From the NCBI RefSeq assembly GCF_017315725.1, contig NZ_JAFLRG010000001.1, positions 248,001 through 312,000 on the forward strand: a DNA stretch of 64,000 nt, in the 5' to 3' direction. The notes beneath the pieces were generated by a model. The model was not told the origin of the DNA and ran no database searches. It worked only from the letters and a program-made list of their open reading frames with translations. The DNA comes from Trinickia acidisoli (lineage in GTDB: Bacteria; Pseudomonadota; Gammaproteobacteria; Burkholderiales; Burkholderiaceae). The translations under genes and the position numbers were made by a program. Each line of letters begins with the position of its first letter. The first letter of the stretch is position 1. Positions 52,762 through 61,645 of the stretch are shown here, in pieces.

Positions 52762-53598
52762 CTAGAACGTGTACGACACCGCCAGGTACGTGATGAGCGG
52801 ATCGGCTGTCAATTGCGTCTGCGTCGTGCCGAGCAGCGTGCCGTCGGCGGCTCGCACGTACACCGTCGAGCGCGTCTTCAGCGGGATATAGGTGATCGAT
52901 GCGCTCACGCCCCAATGCTTCGTGATGGCGTACGACGCCCCCGCGTTGAATACCGGTGCCCACGACGGCGACGCTTTTGCGGACACGCTCGTGATGCCCG
53001 GCTTGGCGGCGCCGGCGGCGAGCACCGAGCCGAGATTGTTTTGCGTCGACGAGACGAAGTTCGGATTGAGTTGAATATCGGTGAAGAAGTTGTAGGAAAC
53101 GCCGACGCCGACGAACGGCCTGAAGCGCGCCGTGGCGGAGTTGAAGTAGTACTGCAGCATCATCGCCGGGCTCCATTGGCGTACGCTCTTGACGATCGGC
53201 TCGTTCGCCGGATCATCGAGATTCTCGGTGCCGAGCGCGCCGGCGGGGCCAGGCGGGACGATCGCGCCGCGGCCTTTGAGTTGAAACGTCGGCGGTACGC
53301 CGGCAACGGTCGTGAGGGCGATATGGTCCGTCAGGAAATGACTGAAGATCAGCCCCACCGTATCGGCGTTCGTCGTCGACAGTCCCGTGCCCGACGACGT
53401 GAATGCGCTCGGCAGCCGCAGCGGCGTGTCGATCGGCTGGGGCGTGACGTAGGTCGTCATCGGCGTGCTCGAATCCCGCGGCATGACGTGAAACCATCCG
53501 AGCGTGACCACGTTGTCGCCCGCCTGCTGCGCGTGCGCAGCGATCGCCGCCGTGCCAAGCAGTGCCGCACATGCGGCCGAACGTATTGCCTTCTCCAT
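52762..53598 (-). CDS. OmpW family outer-membrane protein
   Basis: 278 aa from MEKAIRSAACAAL (53598) after GGGAGGAAAC. Signal peptide to about AAHAQ. OmpW-type barrel text: NADTVGLIFSHFLTDHIALT, MMLQYYFNSATARFRPFVGV, GVSYNFFTDIQLNPNF, AITKHWGVSASITYIPLKTR, ending LAVSYTF with C-terminal Phe. Small hydrophobic-substrate channel by family. It follows the lipoprotein gene by 50 nt. Confidence 0.93.
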   Translation of the reverse strand: MEKAIRSAACAALLGTAAIAAHAQQAGDNVVTLGWFHVMPRDSSTPMTTYVTPQPIDTPLRLPSAFTSSGTGLSTTNADTVGLIFSHFLTDHIALTTVAGVPPTFQLKGRGAIVPPGPAGALGTENLDDPANEPIVKSVRQWSPAMMLQYYFNSATARFRPFVGVGVSYNFFTDIQLNPNFVSSTQNNLGSVLAAGAAKPGITSVSAKASPSWAPVFNAGASYAITKHWGVSASITYIPLKTRSTVYVRAADGTLLGTTQTQLTADPLITYLAVSYTF

Positions 53599-53648
53599 GT
53601 TTCCTCCCTGGCTTCTCGTTTTTTTGTGCGACCGCGCTGCGCGCACTG

Positions 53649-54869
53649 CTATTGAACGAACGCGTTGATCATGAAATACGGCGACGAATTCTCGTTGTAG
53701 AGGTAGCCGAACACGCCGCCCGTGAAGACGAGCTTGCCGGTGGCCGCGGTCGACGACACACCGTTCACGGAGGACGTCACGACGCCCGGTACAGCGTTGG
53801 CAAAGCTCAGATCGAGCGGTGTCGCGAGCGATGCGTTGGCCGGCTGATAGGGGGCGAGCAGCGTCGCTTCGTTGCCTTCAAGCGCCGTCGCCCGATAGTC
53901 GAACTGGCTGTCCACCCCGATGTATTGACCGTCTTGCGTGTCGACGGCGATCGAGGTTTGCGGCGCGAGGATCGAAATGCCCGATTCGTCATCGGCCTCA
54001 AGCGTCAACGGATTCGCATATCCCGTACGGATCAGGATCGGCACGAGCTGATTGCGCAGCTTGCCGACGATCATGAAACCCTTGCCCTCGGGCGTGATGG
54101 AGCTCGTCGGCTTGGCCTGGCTTTGGAAATTGTCGGTTTCGAACGCGCCGCTGCCGTCGCTCGATTGGACCCAGTCGGTGCCCGCTTGTTGCGTTTTGCC
54201 CTCGTTCACGCCGACGTTGTCGGTCTCGGTCCAGGTGCCGTCGGCATGGATCGCGATCGTTGCGTCGACGGCCACCGTCGCGTAGTTCTGCGAAGGAATG
54301 ATGTGATAGCCGATTTGGTTGTAGGTGCCCGCGACGTTGGCCAGGTTCGTCTCGAGCGACGAGAAGCCGATGAACGGAAAATACGGGAACGTCTTGTCGG
54401 GTACGGCGCCGAAACCGGCGATGCCGCTATACTGGATCTCCTTGCCCGGAATCGTTCCGCCGAGCACGCCTTGCCCAACGAAGATGCGCGCGGGCTCGTT
54501 CGGATCGAGGCTCGCGCCATGCAGGTAGAACGCGCATTCGTTCTGCGCTTGCGTCGGCAGCAGCGTCTCGGGCGCGAGCGTGCCGCTTTGCGTCGTGCCC
54601 GCGCGCGAGGGCGTCACTGTCCCGGTCGTGGCGGGAATGGCCGACTCGACGTACGTCACCTGCCACGTCATCTTCGTCGTATCGATCTGCATCTTCGCGA
54701 GCTCGCCGTCACCGCCGCCGCCCGTGAATACGGTGCTGTAGTCGAGCGACGCGGGGCACAGACGATTGACGGCGGCAGCCGCGTCGAGCGCACCACTGTC
54801 ACCGCCACTGCCGCACGCGGCCAAGAAAGGCGCAACGAGCGCCGCCGTCAAAAGGGCGTTTCGGATCAT
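53649..54869 (-). CDS. Predicted lipoprotein, possibly DUF2957 family
   Basis: 406 aa. Lipobox LAAC at residues 16-19 after MIRNALLTAALVAPFLAACG, then a Gly/Asp/Ser spacer. The body is beta-rich (TWQVTYVESAIPATTGTVTP, IQYSGIAGFGAVPDKTFPYF, ATIAIHADGTWTETDNVG). I associate this with the Burkholderia DUF2957 lipoproteins often seen beside OmpW-type genes, from memory. Upstream member of a two-gene unit with the OmpW gene. Confidence 0.85.
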   Translation of the reverse strand: MIRNALLTAALVAPFLAACGSGGDSGALDAAAAVNRLCPASLDYSTVFTGGGGDGELAKMQIDTTKMTWQVTYVESAIPATTGTVTPSRAGTTQSGTLAPETLLPTQAQNECAFYLHGASLDPNEPARIFVGQGVLGGTIPGKEIQYSGIAGFGAVPDKTFPYFPFIGFSSLETNLANVAGTYNQIGYHIIPSQNYATVAVDATIAIHADGTWTETDNVGVNEGKTQQAGTDWVQSSDGSGAFETDNFQSQAKPTSSITPEGKGFMIVGKLRNQLVPILIRTGYANPLTLEADDESGISILAPQTSIAVDTQDGQYIGVDSQFDYRATALEGNEATLLAPYQPANASLATPLDLSFANAVPGVVTSSVNGVSSTAATGKLVFTGGVFGYLYNENSSPYFMINAFVQ

Positions 54870-55520
54870 GACGTTCCTCCATTGCCTTATCGTTATCGGG
54901 CTGTCGGCTCCCTGTCGGCGGCCGCTTCATTTAGTTCGTAGTCCTAACTGATTCCTCGCAGACCATTCGCCTCCCGTGATGGTGCGCGAGCGCTGCGCGC
55001 CGAAGACGGGCTACGTGCGGCGGCAGTATTCCAAGCGATCGATCGAGGCGAGAGGGCGGCGCGCCGGCATGCGGCGGCCGTGCCGGCGCGCGGCCGGCGA
55101 TGACGCGTCGGCGTCTGTCGCGCCGCGCTCGCTGGAACGGCATCGAGTCGTGCCGTTCGTCTCCCTGATCCATCTAGTTATGCGACGTAATTTCGCTGCG
55201 TATTTATTTTCTGTCAATTGATAAAGCCATCTAAAAAGCATAATTCAAACAAACGGCATTGTAATGATAGCGAGACTGGATAAGGTGATTGACGGCATAT
55301 TGAAACAAAAAGAGCGTTTCAAGCGGTTGCATGCGAAGGGTGGCTGTCGTCAGCCTGCACGATGTTTGCTCGCACGCCAATGCCGGTAGGATTGAAGCGC
55401 GCCGCAGGCAATTGATGTGAAGAAAGTTGCAGTAATTGCGGGTACTCGATCAATGGATTGATTATCGATCTACGTGCTCAATCGCCGATGCAATGGATAT
55501 GTTTCTCATTGCAATGCATC
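54870..55520. other. Long intergenic region, AT-rich toward the argC side
   Basis: About 650 bp with no supportable gene. The variant TTAGGACTACGAA occurs on the minus strand at 54935-54947. From 55190 the sequence is AT-rich and probably holds the lipoprotein promoter region or unrecognised control sites; no clear -35/-10 pair was found. Confidence 0.55.
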
Positions 55521-55550
55521 AAATAAAAAAGCCGGCGTTGCGCCGGCTTT
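55521..55550 (-). terminator. Rho-independent terminator for the second argC
   Basis: Arms AAAGCCGGCG (55528-55537) and CGCCGGCTTT (55541-55550), loop TTG; the A-rich run at 55521-55530 gives the U-tract on the minus strand. It ends 27 nt beyond the argC stop. Confidence 0.88.
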
Positions 55551-55576
55551 CATCGAGCATTCGCGGGTCTTGCGAT

Positions 55577-56527
55577 TCAGCACTGCAGCCCGGTTTGCTC
55601 GTCGGCGCCGATGGCGAGGTTCATGCATTGGATGGCCGCACCGGATGCACCCTTGCCGAGATTGTCGAGGCGCGCGACGGTGACGAAGCGCTCCTCGTTG
55701 CCGAAGACGAAGAGGTCGACGCGATTCGTGTCGTTGTTCGCCTGCGCGTCGAAGAAGCCCCCGTCGAGGTTTTCGTCGGCATCGAACGGCGCCACGCGCA
55801 CGAACGCTTCGCCCGCATAGTATTCGGCGAGCAGCGCTTGCACGTCGCGTGGGCCGACGCGCTTGGCGAGCTGATTCGGCGTGAAGTACGTCGTGACGGC
55901 GAGGCCTTTGTAGAACGGCCCGACGATCGGCGTGAAGATCGGCGCGGCCGCAAGGCCCGTATGGGCCGCCATCTCGGGCAAATGCTTATGTCCGAGCGCG
56001 AGCGCGTAGGCGCGGGGGCTTTGCAGTTTCCCGTTCGGCTCGGCCGCTTCGTAATCGGCGATCATCTTCTTGCCGCCGCCGCTGTAGCCCGTGATCGAAT
56101 AAGCGTGTGCCGCGAAATCGCGCGCGACGAAGCCTGCATCGACGAGCGGCCGCATCGCGAGTACGAATGCGGAGGCGTGGCAGCCCGGCACGGCGATGCG
56201 CTTGGCCGTGCGTAGCCGCTCGCGCTGCGCACGCGTGAGTTCGGGCAAGCCATAGGCCCAATCGGCATGCGTGCGAAACGCGGTGCTTGCATCGACGAGC
56301 ACCGTCTTGTCGTTTTCGACGAGACTTGCCGATTCGCGCGAAGCGACGTCGGGCAGGCACAGGAACGTCACGTCCGACGCGTTGATGAGCCGGCGCCGCT
56401 CGTCGAGATCCTTGCGCTTCGCTTCTTCGATGCGGAGCACTTCGACGTCGGTCCGGCGCGACAGGTATTCGAAAATCTTCAGACCCGTCGTGCCTTCCTG
56501 TCCGTCGACAAAAACTTTCGTGCTCAT
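55577..56527 (-). CDS. argC: N-acetyl-gamma-glutamyl-phosphate reductase, type 2 (second copy)
   Basis: 316 aa from [12 protein letters not shown] (56527). Nucleotide-binding [14 protein letters not shown], catalytic Cys C116 in [24 protein letters not shown], ending [18 protein letters not shown]. Reduces N-acetylglutamyl phosphate in arginine synthesis. It stands alone with its own terminator near the housekeeping block, so this copy may be the constitutive one; its text differs clearly from the copy at 11403. Confidence 0.92.
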   Translation of the reverse strand: MSTKVFVDGQEGTTGLKIFEYLSRRTDVEVLRIEEAKRKDLDERRRLINASDVTFLCLPDVASRESASLVENDKTVLVDASTAFRTHADWAYGLPELTRAQRERLRTAKRIAVPGCHASAFVLAMRPLVDAGFVARDFAAHAYSITGYSGGGKKMIADYEAAEPNGKLQSPRAYALALGHKHLPEMAAHTGLAAAPIFTPIVGPFYKGLAVTTYFTPNQLAKRVGPRDVQALLAEYYAGEAFVRVAPFDADENLDGGFFDAQANNDTNRVDLFVFGNEERFVTVARLDNLGKGASGAAIQCMNLAIGADEQTGLQC

Positions 56528-56698
56528 TTCGATCTCGCTGTGTGGCCGGGTATGTGGCCGGTTCGGACGCAGCCGCGGCGACTGCGTCAAAGCGATGATT
56601 TTACGGGTTATTAACGGGAAATGCTGTGAAATTTCCGTGCAACGCAGCACGTTGCCGCCAGAAGCTGCATGAATGCCGCAAGTGCGGCAAGCGGCGGT

Positions 56699-57307
56699 TC
56701 AGCGCCCGTAGGTCACCGTGAGGCTGGCCTTCGCCAGCATGGTCGTATTGATCTCGTGATCGAACATCAGCGCATGGCGTGCCTGGCCGAGCCGCAAGTT
56801 GGCCGTATTCAGGGCGAAGACCGTCACGATGTAGCGATGCGGTTTGCCTGGCGGCGGACACGGGCCGCCGTAGCCGACGCTGCCCCAGTCGTTGCGCGCC
56901 TCGATCGCGCCGATCTTCTTCAGGTAACCCGACGCGCTCGCATTCGACGGTAGCGCGTTCACGCTGGGCGGGATCTCGGCGACGGCCCAGTGCCACCAAC
57001 CGGGCCCCGGCGCGTCGTTGTCGAAGATGGTGACCGCGAAGCTTTTCGTGCCCGCAGGCGCGTGGTGCCACGACAACTGCGGCGAGACATTGCCGCCCTT
57101 GCAGTCATCCTGGTCGTACACCTGCGCGTTGCCGACGGTCGCGCCGTCGCGCAGGTCGCTGCTTGTGATCGTGAATGTACCTTGCGCCGAAGCCGGGGGT
57201 ACTGCGGCGGCGAGCCCGGCGATGCAGACGAAGGCGATGCCGGCTGCTACTCGCTTCAGCGACAGCTCGAGGAAAACCGATCCGAGTATTTCGCGATGCT
57301 TGCGCAT
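56699..57307 (-). CDS. YbhB/YbcL family (PEBP-like) protein, secreted
   Basis: 202 aa from MRKHREILGSVF (57307), after CGGAGAAT; an extended N-region precedes the signal core (GIAFVCIAGLAAAVPPASAQ). PEBP text: GNVSPQLSWHHAPAGTKSFA, FDNDAPGPGWWHWAVAEIPP, GYGGPCPPPGKPHRYIVTVF. Raf-kinase-inhibitor-like fold of unknown bacterial role, here probably periplasmic. Confidence 0.93.
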   Translation of the reverse strand: MRKHREILGSVFLELSLKRVAAGIAFVCIAGLAAAVPPASAQGTFTITSSDLRDGATVGNAQVYDQDDCKGGNVSPQLSWHHAPAGTKSFAVTIFDNDAPGPGWWHWAVAEIPPSVNALPSNASASGYLKKIGAIEARNDWGSVGYGGPCPPPGKPHRYIVTVFALNTANLRLGQARHALMFDHEINTTMLAKASLTVTYGR

Positions 57308-57431
57308 GAATCGATTCTCCGATCGATGGCGAGGGGAGGGATCTCGTTGCGGCTGAATATTTGCCGACATTGCGCCGCGCCGCGGTAGTCAGTCTAACAT
57401 CGCCGGCCATCAACGCATCGCTATCAGCCTC

Positions 57432-58244
57432 ATGAGTCAATCTGCCTCGTTCTCTGCCGCTTGGGGCCCGTGCCCGGCGCGCCGTACCCGCGTCGTCGTC
57501 GCCGACGACCATCCCGCCATCCTGCTCGGCGTGCGCCACGCGCTCCAGGCCTTCGACGATCTCGCTCTGCTCGCGCAAGCACGACAATCGACCGAGCTCG
57601 TCGAGACGCTGCGGCAGGCACAGGCCGACGTCGTGGTGACCGATCTCGCGATGCCCGGCGGCCGGTACGGCGACGGTCTTGTGCTGATCGGCTATTTGCA
57701 GCGGCATTTTCCCGCGGTGCGCATCGTCGTCCTGACGATGCTCGGCAACGCCGCGCTGCTACGAAGCCTGTTCGAGGCGGGCACCGCGGCGGTCGTCGGC
57801 AAATGCGACGAACTCTCGCATATCGGGCACGCCGTGCGTTATGCGATGCAAGGCGTGCGTTACGTCGGTCCGTCGTTGCGCGCAGCGCTGGATCGGGCCG
57901 GCGTATGCAGCGAGCGCAATGAACGAGGCAAACGAAACGAACGGGAGACGGGGGCACTCGCTTTGTCGCCGCGCGAGATCGAGGTCGTTCGGCTCTTCGC
58001 CGCGGGGTTGAGCGTGAGTGAAATCGGCGCGCGGCTCAATCGCAGCGTCAAGACGATCAGTTCTCACAAGGTGTCGGCCGTGCGCAAACTCGGCGTTGCG
58101 TGCGATGCGGAACTGATCGAATATGCGCGGGTGAGCGGACTGGCTCCCCAAGGTATGACTCGCGAAGGGCCGGCGATGCCGGAGAGGCCCGGCCGGATCG
58201 TGCGCGCGCAAGGGCGTGCGCACAGTCGATCGTCGGTCGGCTAG
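57432..58244 (+). CDS. NarL/FixJ family response regulator
   Basis: 270 aa. Receiver: acidic VADDHPA, phospho-acceptor D71 in VVVTDLAMPGGRYGDG, Lys in VVGKCDE (RcsB/BvgA-like). C-terminal LuxR-type HTH: LSPREIEVVRLFAAGLSVSE, IGARLNRSVKTISSHK. A charged linker (ERNERGKRNERE) separates them. No cognate kinase nearby; convergent with pyrE. Confidence 0.93.
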   Translation: MSQSASFSAAWGPCPARRTRVVVADDHPAILLGVRHALQAFDDLALLAQARQSTELVETLRQAQADVVVTDLAMPGGRYGDGLVLIGYLQRHFPAVRIVVLTMLGNAALLRSLFEAGTAAVVGKCDELSHIGHAVRYAMQGVRYVGPSLRAALDRAGVCSERNERGKRNERETGALALSPREIEVVRLFAAGLSVSEIGARLNRSVKTISSHKVSAVRKLGVACDAELIEYARVSGLAPQGMTREGPAMPERPGRIVRAQGRAHSRSSVG

Positions 58245-58250
58245 GCGGCA

Positions 58251-58281
58251 AGCGGGCGCGGGCCTAGCGCCCGCGCCCGCT
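58251..58281. terminator. Very strong GC hairpin between convergent genes
   Basis: Perfect 13-bp arms AGCGGGCGCGGGC (58251-58263) and GCCCGCGCCCGCT (58269-58281), loop CTAGC, between the response-regulator stop and the pyrE stop. No T-run, but placement suggests a bidirectional transcription stop. Confidence 0.65.
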
Positions 58282-58294
58282 CTATGGCGCTCGC

Positions 58295-58987
58295 TTACTG
58301 CGGTGCAGCCGTCGCGCCGCCGTGCGCGGCGGACCACTCTGCCGGCGCATGCAGGAACTTCTCGACTTCGTCGAGCGTTTTCGTGTCGAAGTAGCCCGAC
58401 GCCTTGGCTACGCGCAGCACGTCCCACCAGGTTGCGAGCGCATGCAGGTCGACGTCGATGTCTTTCAGCACCGACACGCTTTCCTTGAAGATGTTGTAGT
58501 GAAACAGCACGAAGCAGTGGTTCACTTGCGCGCCGGCCGTGCGCAGCGCGTTGACGAAGTTGATCTTGCTGCGGCTGTCCGTCGTCAAGTCTTCGACGAG
58601 CAGCACGCGCGAGCCTTCCTCGAGGTGGCCTTCGATCTGCGCATTGCGCCCGAAGCCCTTCGGCTTTTTGCGCACGTACTGCATCGGCAGCATCATGCGG
58701 TCGGCGATCCAAGCCGCGAACGGGATGCCGGCCGTTTCGCCGCCGGCAACGGCGTCGATCTGCTCGTAGCCGACCTCGCGCAGGATCGTCGTTTCGGCCA
58801 TCTCCATGAGCGCGCGGCGCACGCGCGGATACGAAATCAGCTTGCGGCAGTCGATATAGACAGGACTTGCCCAGCCGGACGTGAAGATGAACGGCTTCTC
58901 GGCGTTGAAGTGCACCGCCTGCACTTCGAGCAGAATCTTGGCGGTCGTATCGGAGATCGTTTGGCGATCGAAGCCTGTCATGGGCAA
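58295..58987 (-). CDS. pyrE: Orotate phosphoribosyltransferase
   Basis: 230 aa. OPRTase text: [55 protein letters not shown], and the PRPP-binding loop [20 protein letters not shown]. Converts orotate and PRPP to OMP in pyrimidine synthesis. Next to maeB, an arrangement I recall from Burkholderiaceae chromosomes. Confidence 0.96.
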   Translation of the reverse strand: MPMTGFDRQTISDTTAKILLEVQAVHFNAEKPFIFTSGWASPVYIDCRKLISYPRVRRALMEMAETTILREVGYEQIDAVAGGETAGIPFAAWIADRMMLPMQYVRKKPKGFGRNAQIEGHLEEGSRVLLVEDLTTDSRSKINFVNALRTAGAQVNHCFVLFHYNIFKESVSVLKDIDVDLHALATWWDVLRVAKASGYFDTKTLDEVEKFLHAPAEWSAAHGGATAAPQ

Positions 58988-59293
58988 ATCCTTCGGAAAT
59001 GATGGCGTGAGGCGGGCGGGCTCGCCCGTTGGCGCAGATTGGCTTGCTGCGCGCGTAGGCGGGCATTTTACCCGAGTTCGGCGGCAGGCCCTCTGGAAAC
59101 TGGGATTAGGGGGTGTACACTAGGCGCCCCGCAAATCGCTCACGCGCCGTCTGCGCTACCCGCGCACGATCCGGCGCCGCGCCTACCCGGTGCGAAACCA
59201 GGCCGCCGCAGTCGCTATCTCATCGACTTGCCAGGCGCGGCGCCAGGCGCGAGCGTGCCGGCCTAAATTCAATTACGTCTCGCAGGCTCAATC
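58988..59293. other. Intergenic region between divergent pyrE and maeB
   Basis: About 306 bp upstream of both genes, so it should carry two promoters. TACACT at 59115 before AGGCG could be a maeB -10, but no clear -35 was found. No gene seen. Confidence 0.4.
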
Positions 59294-61564
59294 ATGGACG
59301 AACAACTGAAGCAAAGCGCCCTCGCATACCACCAGAACCCCAAGCCCGGCAAGATTTCGGTCACGCCCACGAAGCCGCTGTCGAACCAGCTCGACCTCTC
59401 GCTCGCCTACTCGCCGGGTGTCGCCGCCGCATGCGAGGCGATTCACGCCGATCCGCTCGACGCGCAAAAGTATACGTCGCGCGGCAATCTCGTCGGCGTC
59501 GTGACGAACGGCACCGCGGTGCTCGGCCTCGGCAACATCGGCCCGCTCGCCGCCAAGCCCGTGATGGAAGGCAAGGGGTGCCTGTTCAAGAAGTTCGCGG
59601 GCATCGACGTTTTCGACATCGAACTGTCCGAATCCGATCCGGACAAGCTCGTCGACGCCATCGCCATGCTCGAGCCGACGCTCGGCGGCATCAACCTCGA
59701 AGACATCAAGGCGCCCGAGTGCTTCTACATCGAGCAGAAGTTGCGCGAGCGGATGAAGATCCCCGTCTTTCACGATGACCAGCATGGCACGGCGATCATC
59801 GCATCGGCCGCCATCCTGAACGGCTTGAAGGTCGTCGGCAAAGATCTGTCGAAGGTCAAACTCGTTTGTTCGGGCGCAGGCGCCGCCGCCATCGCCTGCC
59901 TCGATTTGCTCGTCAAGCTCGGTCTGTCCAAGCACAACGTGCTCGTCGCCGATTCTAAGGGTGTCATCTACGAAGGGCGCGGCAATCTCGATCCGTCGAA
60001 GGCGCGTTATGCAGCGGCAACCGACGCGCGCACGCTCGGCGATGCGATCGTGTCGGCCGACGTCTTCCTCGGCTGCTCGAGCGCTGGCGTGCTCAAGCCC
60101 GAGATGGTCAAGACGATGGGCGACCGGCCCTTGATTCTTGCGCTGGCCAACCCCGAGCCCGAGATTCGTCCCGAAGACGCCAAAGCGGTGCGGCCCGACG
60201 CGATTATCGCGACGGGCCGCTCCGACTATCCGAACCAGGTCAACAACGTCCTGTGCTTCCCCTTCATCTTCCGCGGCGCGCTCGACGTCGGTGCGACGAC
60301 GATCACCGAGGAAATGAAGCTCGCTTGCGTGCGCGCGATTGCCGAGTTGGCCGAAGAGACGGATCAGGGCGACGAAGTCGCGAAGGCCTACGAAGGCCAT
60401 TCGCTCGAATTCGGTCCGGAATACCTGATTCCGAAGCCGTTCGATCCGCGCCTCATCATCAAGATCGCGCCGGCTGTTGCGCAAGCGGCGATGGACTCGG
60501 GCGTCGCGACCCGTCCGATTCAAGACATGGACGCCTATCGCGAGCAACTCGGCGCGACCGTCTATCGCACGGGCATGGTCATGCGTCCCGTGTTCGCGGC
60601 GGCCAAAAAGAAGGCCGCCCGCATTGTGTTCGCCGAGGGCGAGGACGATCGCGTGCTGCGTGCCGCGCAATTCGTGCTGATGGAGAAGATCGCCAAGCCG
60701 ATCATCGTCGGGCGCCCCGCCGTCGTCGAAATGCGTCTGAAGAAGATGGGCTCGAAGCTCAAGACCGGTGTCGATTTCGACATCGTCGATCCCGAGGACG
60801 ACCCGCGCTTCACGCAGAGCTGGCAGCTTTACCAAGAGATCGGTGCGCGCGACGGCGTGACGCCCGAGATCGCGAAAGCCGCGATGCGCAAGTTCAATAC
60901 GCTGATCGGCGCAATCCTGATTCGCCTGGGCCATGCCGACGGCATGATCTGCGGCATGATCGACACGTACCACAGCCATCTGAAGTTCGTCGAGCAAGTG
61001 CTTGGCCGCGCCCCGCAAGCCGAGCATTACGCGGCCATGAATCTCTTGATGCTGCCGGGGCGCAACCTGTTCATCTGCGATACGTACGTGAACGAAGTGC
61101 CGAGCGCCGAGCAGTTGGCCGACATGGCGATTCTGGCCGCGCGTGAGATCGAGCGTTTCGGTATTGCGCCGAAGATCGCACTGCTGTCGAACTCGAACTT
61201 CGGCAGCGCACCGTCGGCGTCGTCGCAACGGATGGCGGCCGCCCGTCGGTTGATCGTCGAGCGTGCGCCGCAACTCGAAGTCGATGGCGAAATGCACGGC
61301 GATGCGGCGCTGTCCGAAGTCATCCGCAAGCAGTCGTTCCCTGGCACGACGCTCACGGGCGAAGCGAATCTGTTGTTGATGCCGAACGTCGAGGCCGCGA
61401 ACATCACCTACAACTTGTTGAAGATGATCGGCGGCGAGGGCGTGACGGTGGGGCCGTTCCTGCTCGGCGCGTCCAAGCCCGTGCACATCCTCACGCCGGC
61501 GGCGACGGTGCGACGCATCATCAACATGACGGCGGTCGCGGCGGCGAACGTGCGGGCCGAGTGA
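59294..61564 (+). CDS. maeB: NADP-dependent malic enzyme with phosphotransacetylase-like domain
   Basis: 756 aa. Malic domain (about 1-430): [99 protein letters not shown]-terminal PTA-like domain (430-756): [20 protein letters not shown] and [20 protein letters not shown]. Oxidative decarboxylation of malate to pyruvate with NADPH; the C-domain is regulatory and usually inactive as transacetylase. Confidence 0.97.
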   Translation: MDEQLKQSALAYHQNPKPGKISVTPTKPLSNQLDLSLAYSPGVAAACEAIHADPLDAQKYTSRGNLVGVVTNGTAVLGLGNIGPLAAKPVMEGKGCLFKKFAGIDVFDIELSESDPDKLVDAIAMLEPTLGGINLEDIKAPECFYIEQKLRERMKIPVFHDDQHGTAIIASAAILNGLKVVGKDLSKVKLVCSGAGAAAIACLDLLVKLGLSKHNVLVADSKGVIYEGRGNLDPSKARYAAATDARTLGDAIVSADVFLGCSSAGVLKPEMVKTMGDRPLILALANPEPEIRPEDAKAVRPDAIIATGRSDYPNQVNNVLCFPFIFRGALDVGATTITEEMKLACVRAIAELAEETDQGDEVAKAYEGHSLEFGPEYLIPKPFDPRLIIKIAPAVAQAAMDSGVATRPIQDMDAYREQLGATVYRTGMVMRPVFAAAKKKAARIVFAEGEDDRVLRAAQFVLMEKIAKPIIVGRPAVVEMRLKKMGSKLKTGVDFDIVDPEDDPRFTQSWQLYQEIGARDGVTPEIAKAAMRKFNTLIGAILIRLGHADGMICGMIDTYHSHLKFVEQVLGRAPQAEHYAAMNLLMLPGRNLFICDTYVNEVPSAEQLADMAILAAREIERFGIAPKIALLSNSNFGSAPSASSQRMAAARRLIVERAPQLEVDGEMHGDAALSEVIRKQSFPGTTLTGEANLLLMPNVEAANITYNLLKMIGGEGVTVGPFLLGASKPVHILTPAATVRRIINMTAVAAANVRAE

Positions 61565-61597
61565 TAGTGATCGTGCTCGTGCGATAGGTCGAAGAAA

Positions 61598-61620
61598 GCG
61601 GCGCGCATCGAGCGCGCCGC
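61598..61620. terminator. Hairpin between convergent maeB and ior
   Basis: Perfect 9-bp arms GCGGCGCGC and GCGCGCCGC, loop ATCGA, between the maeB stop and the ior stop; no T-run. Confidence 0.5.
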
Positions 61621-61645
61621 CCCATCGCCGCCCCATCGCCGCCGA

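Noticed and set aside
59288..61636. 782-aa minus-strand ORF
   Set aside because: Complete overlap with maeB; the amino acids are antisense-type His/Arg/Ala-rich text.
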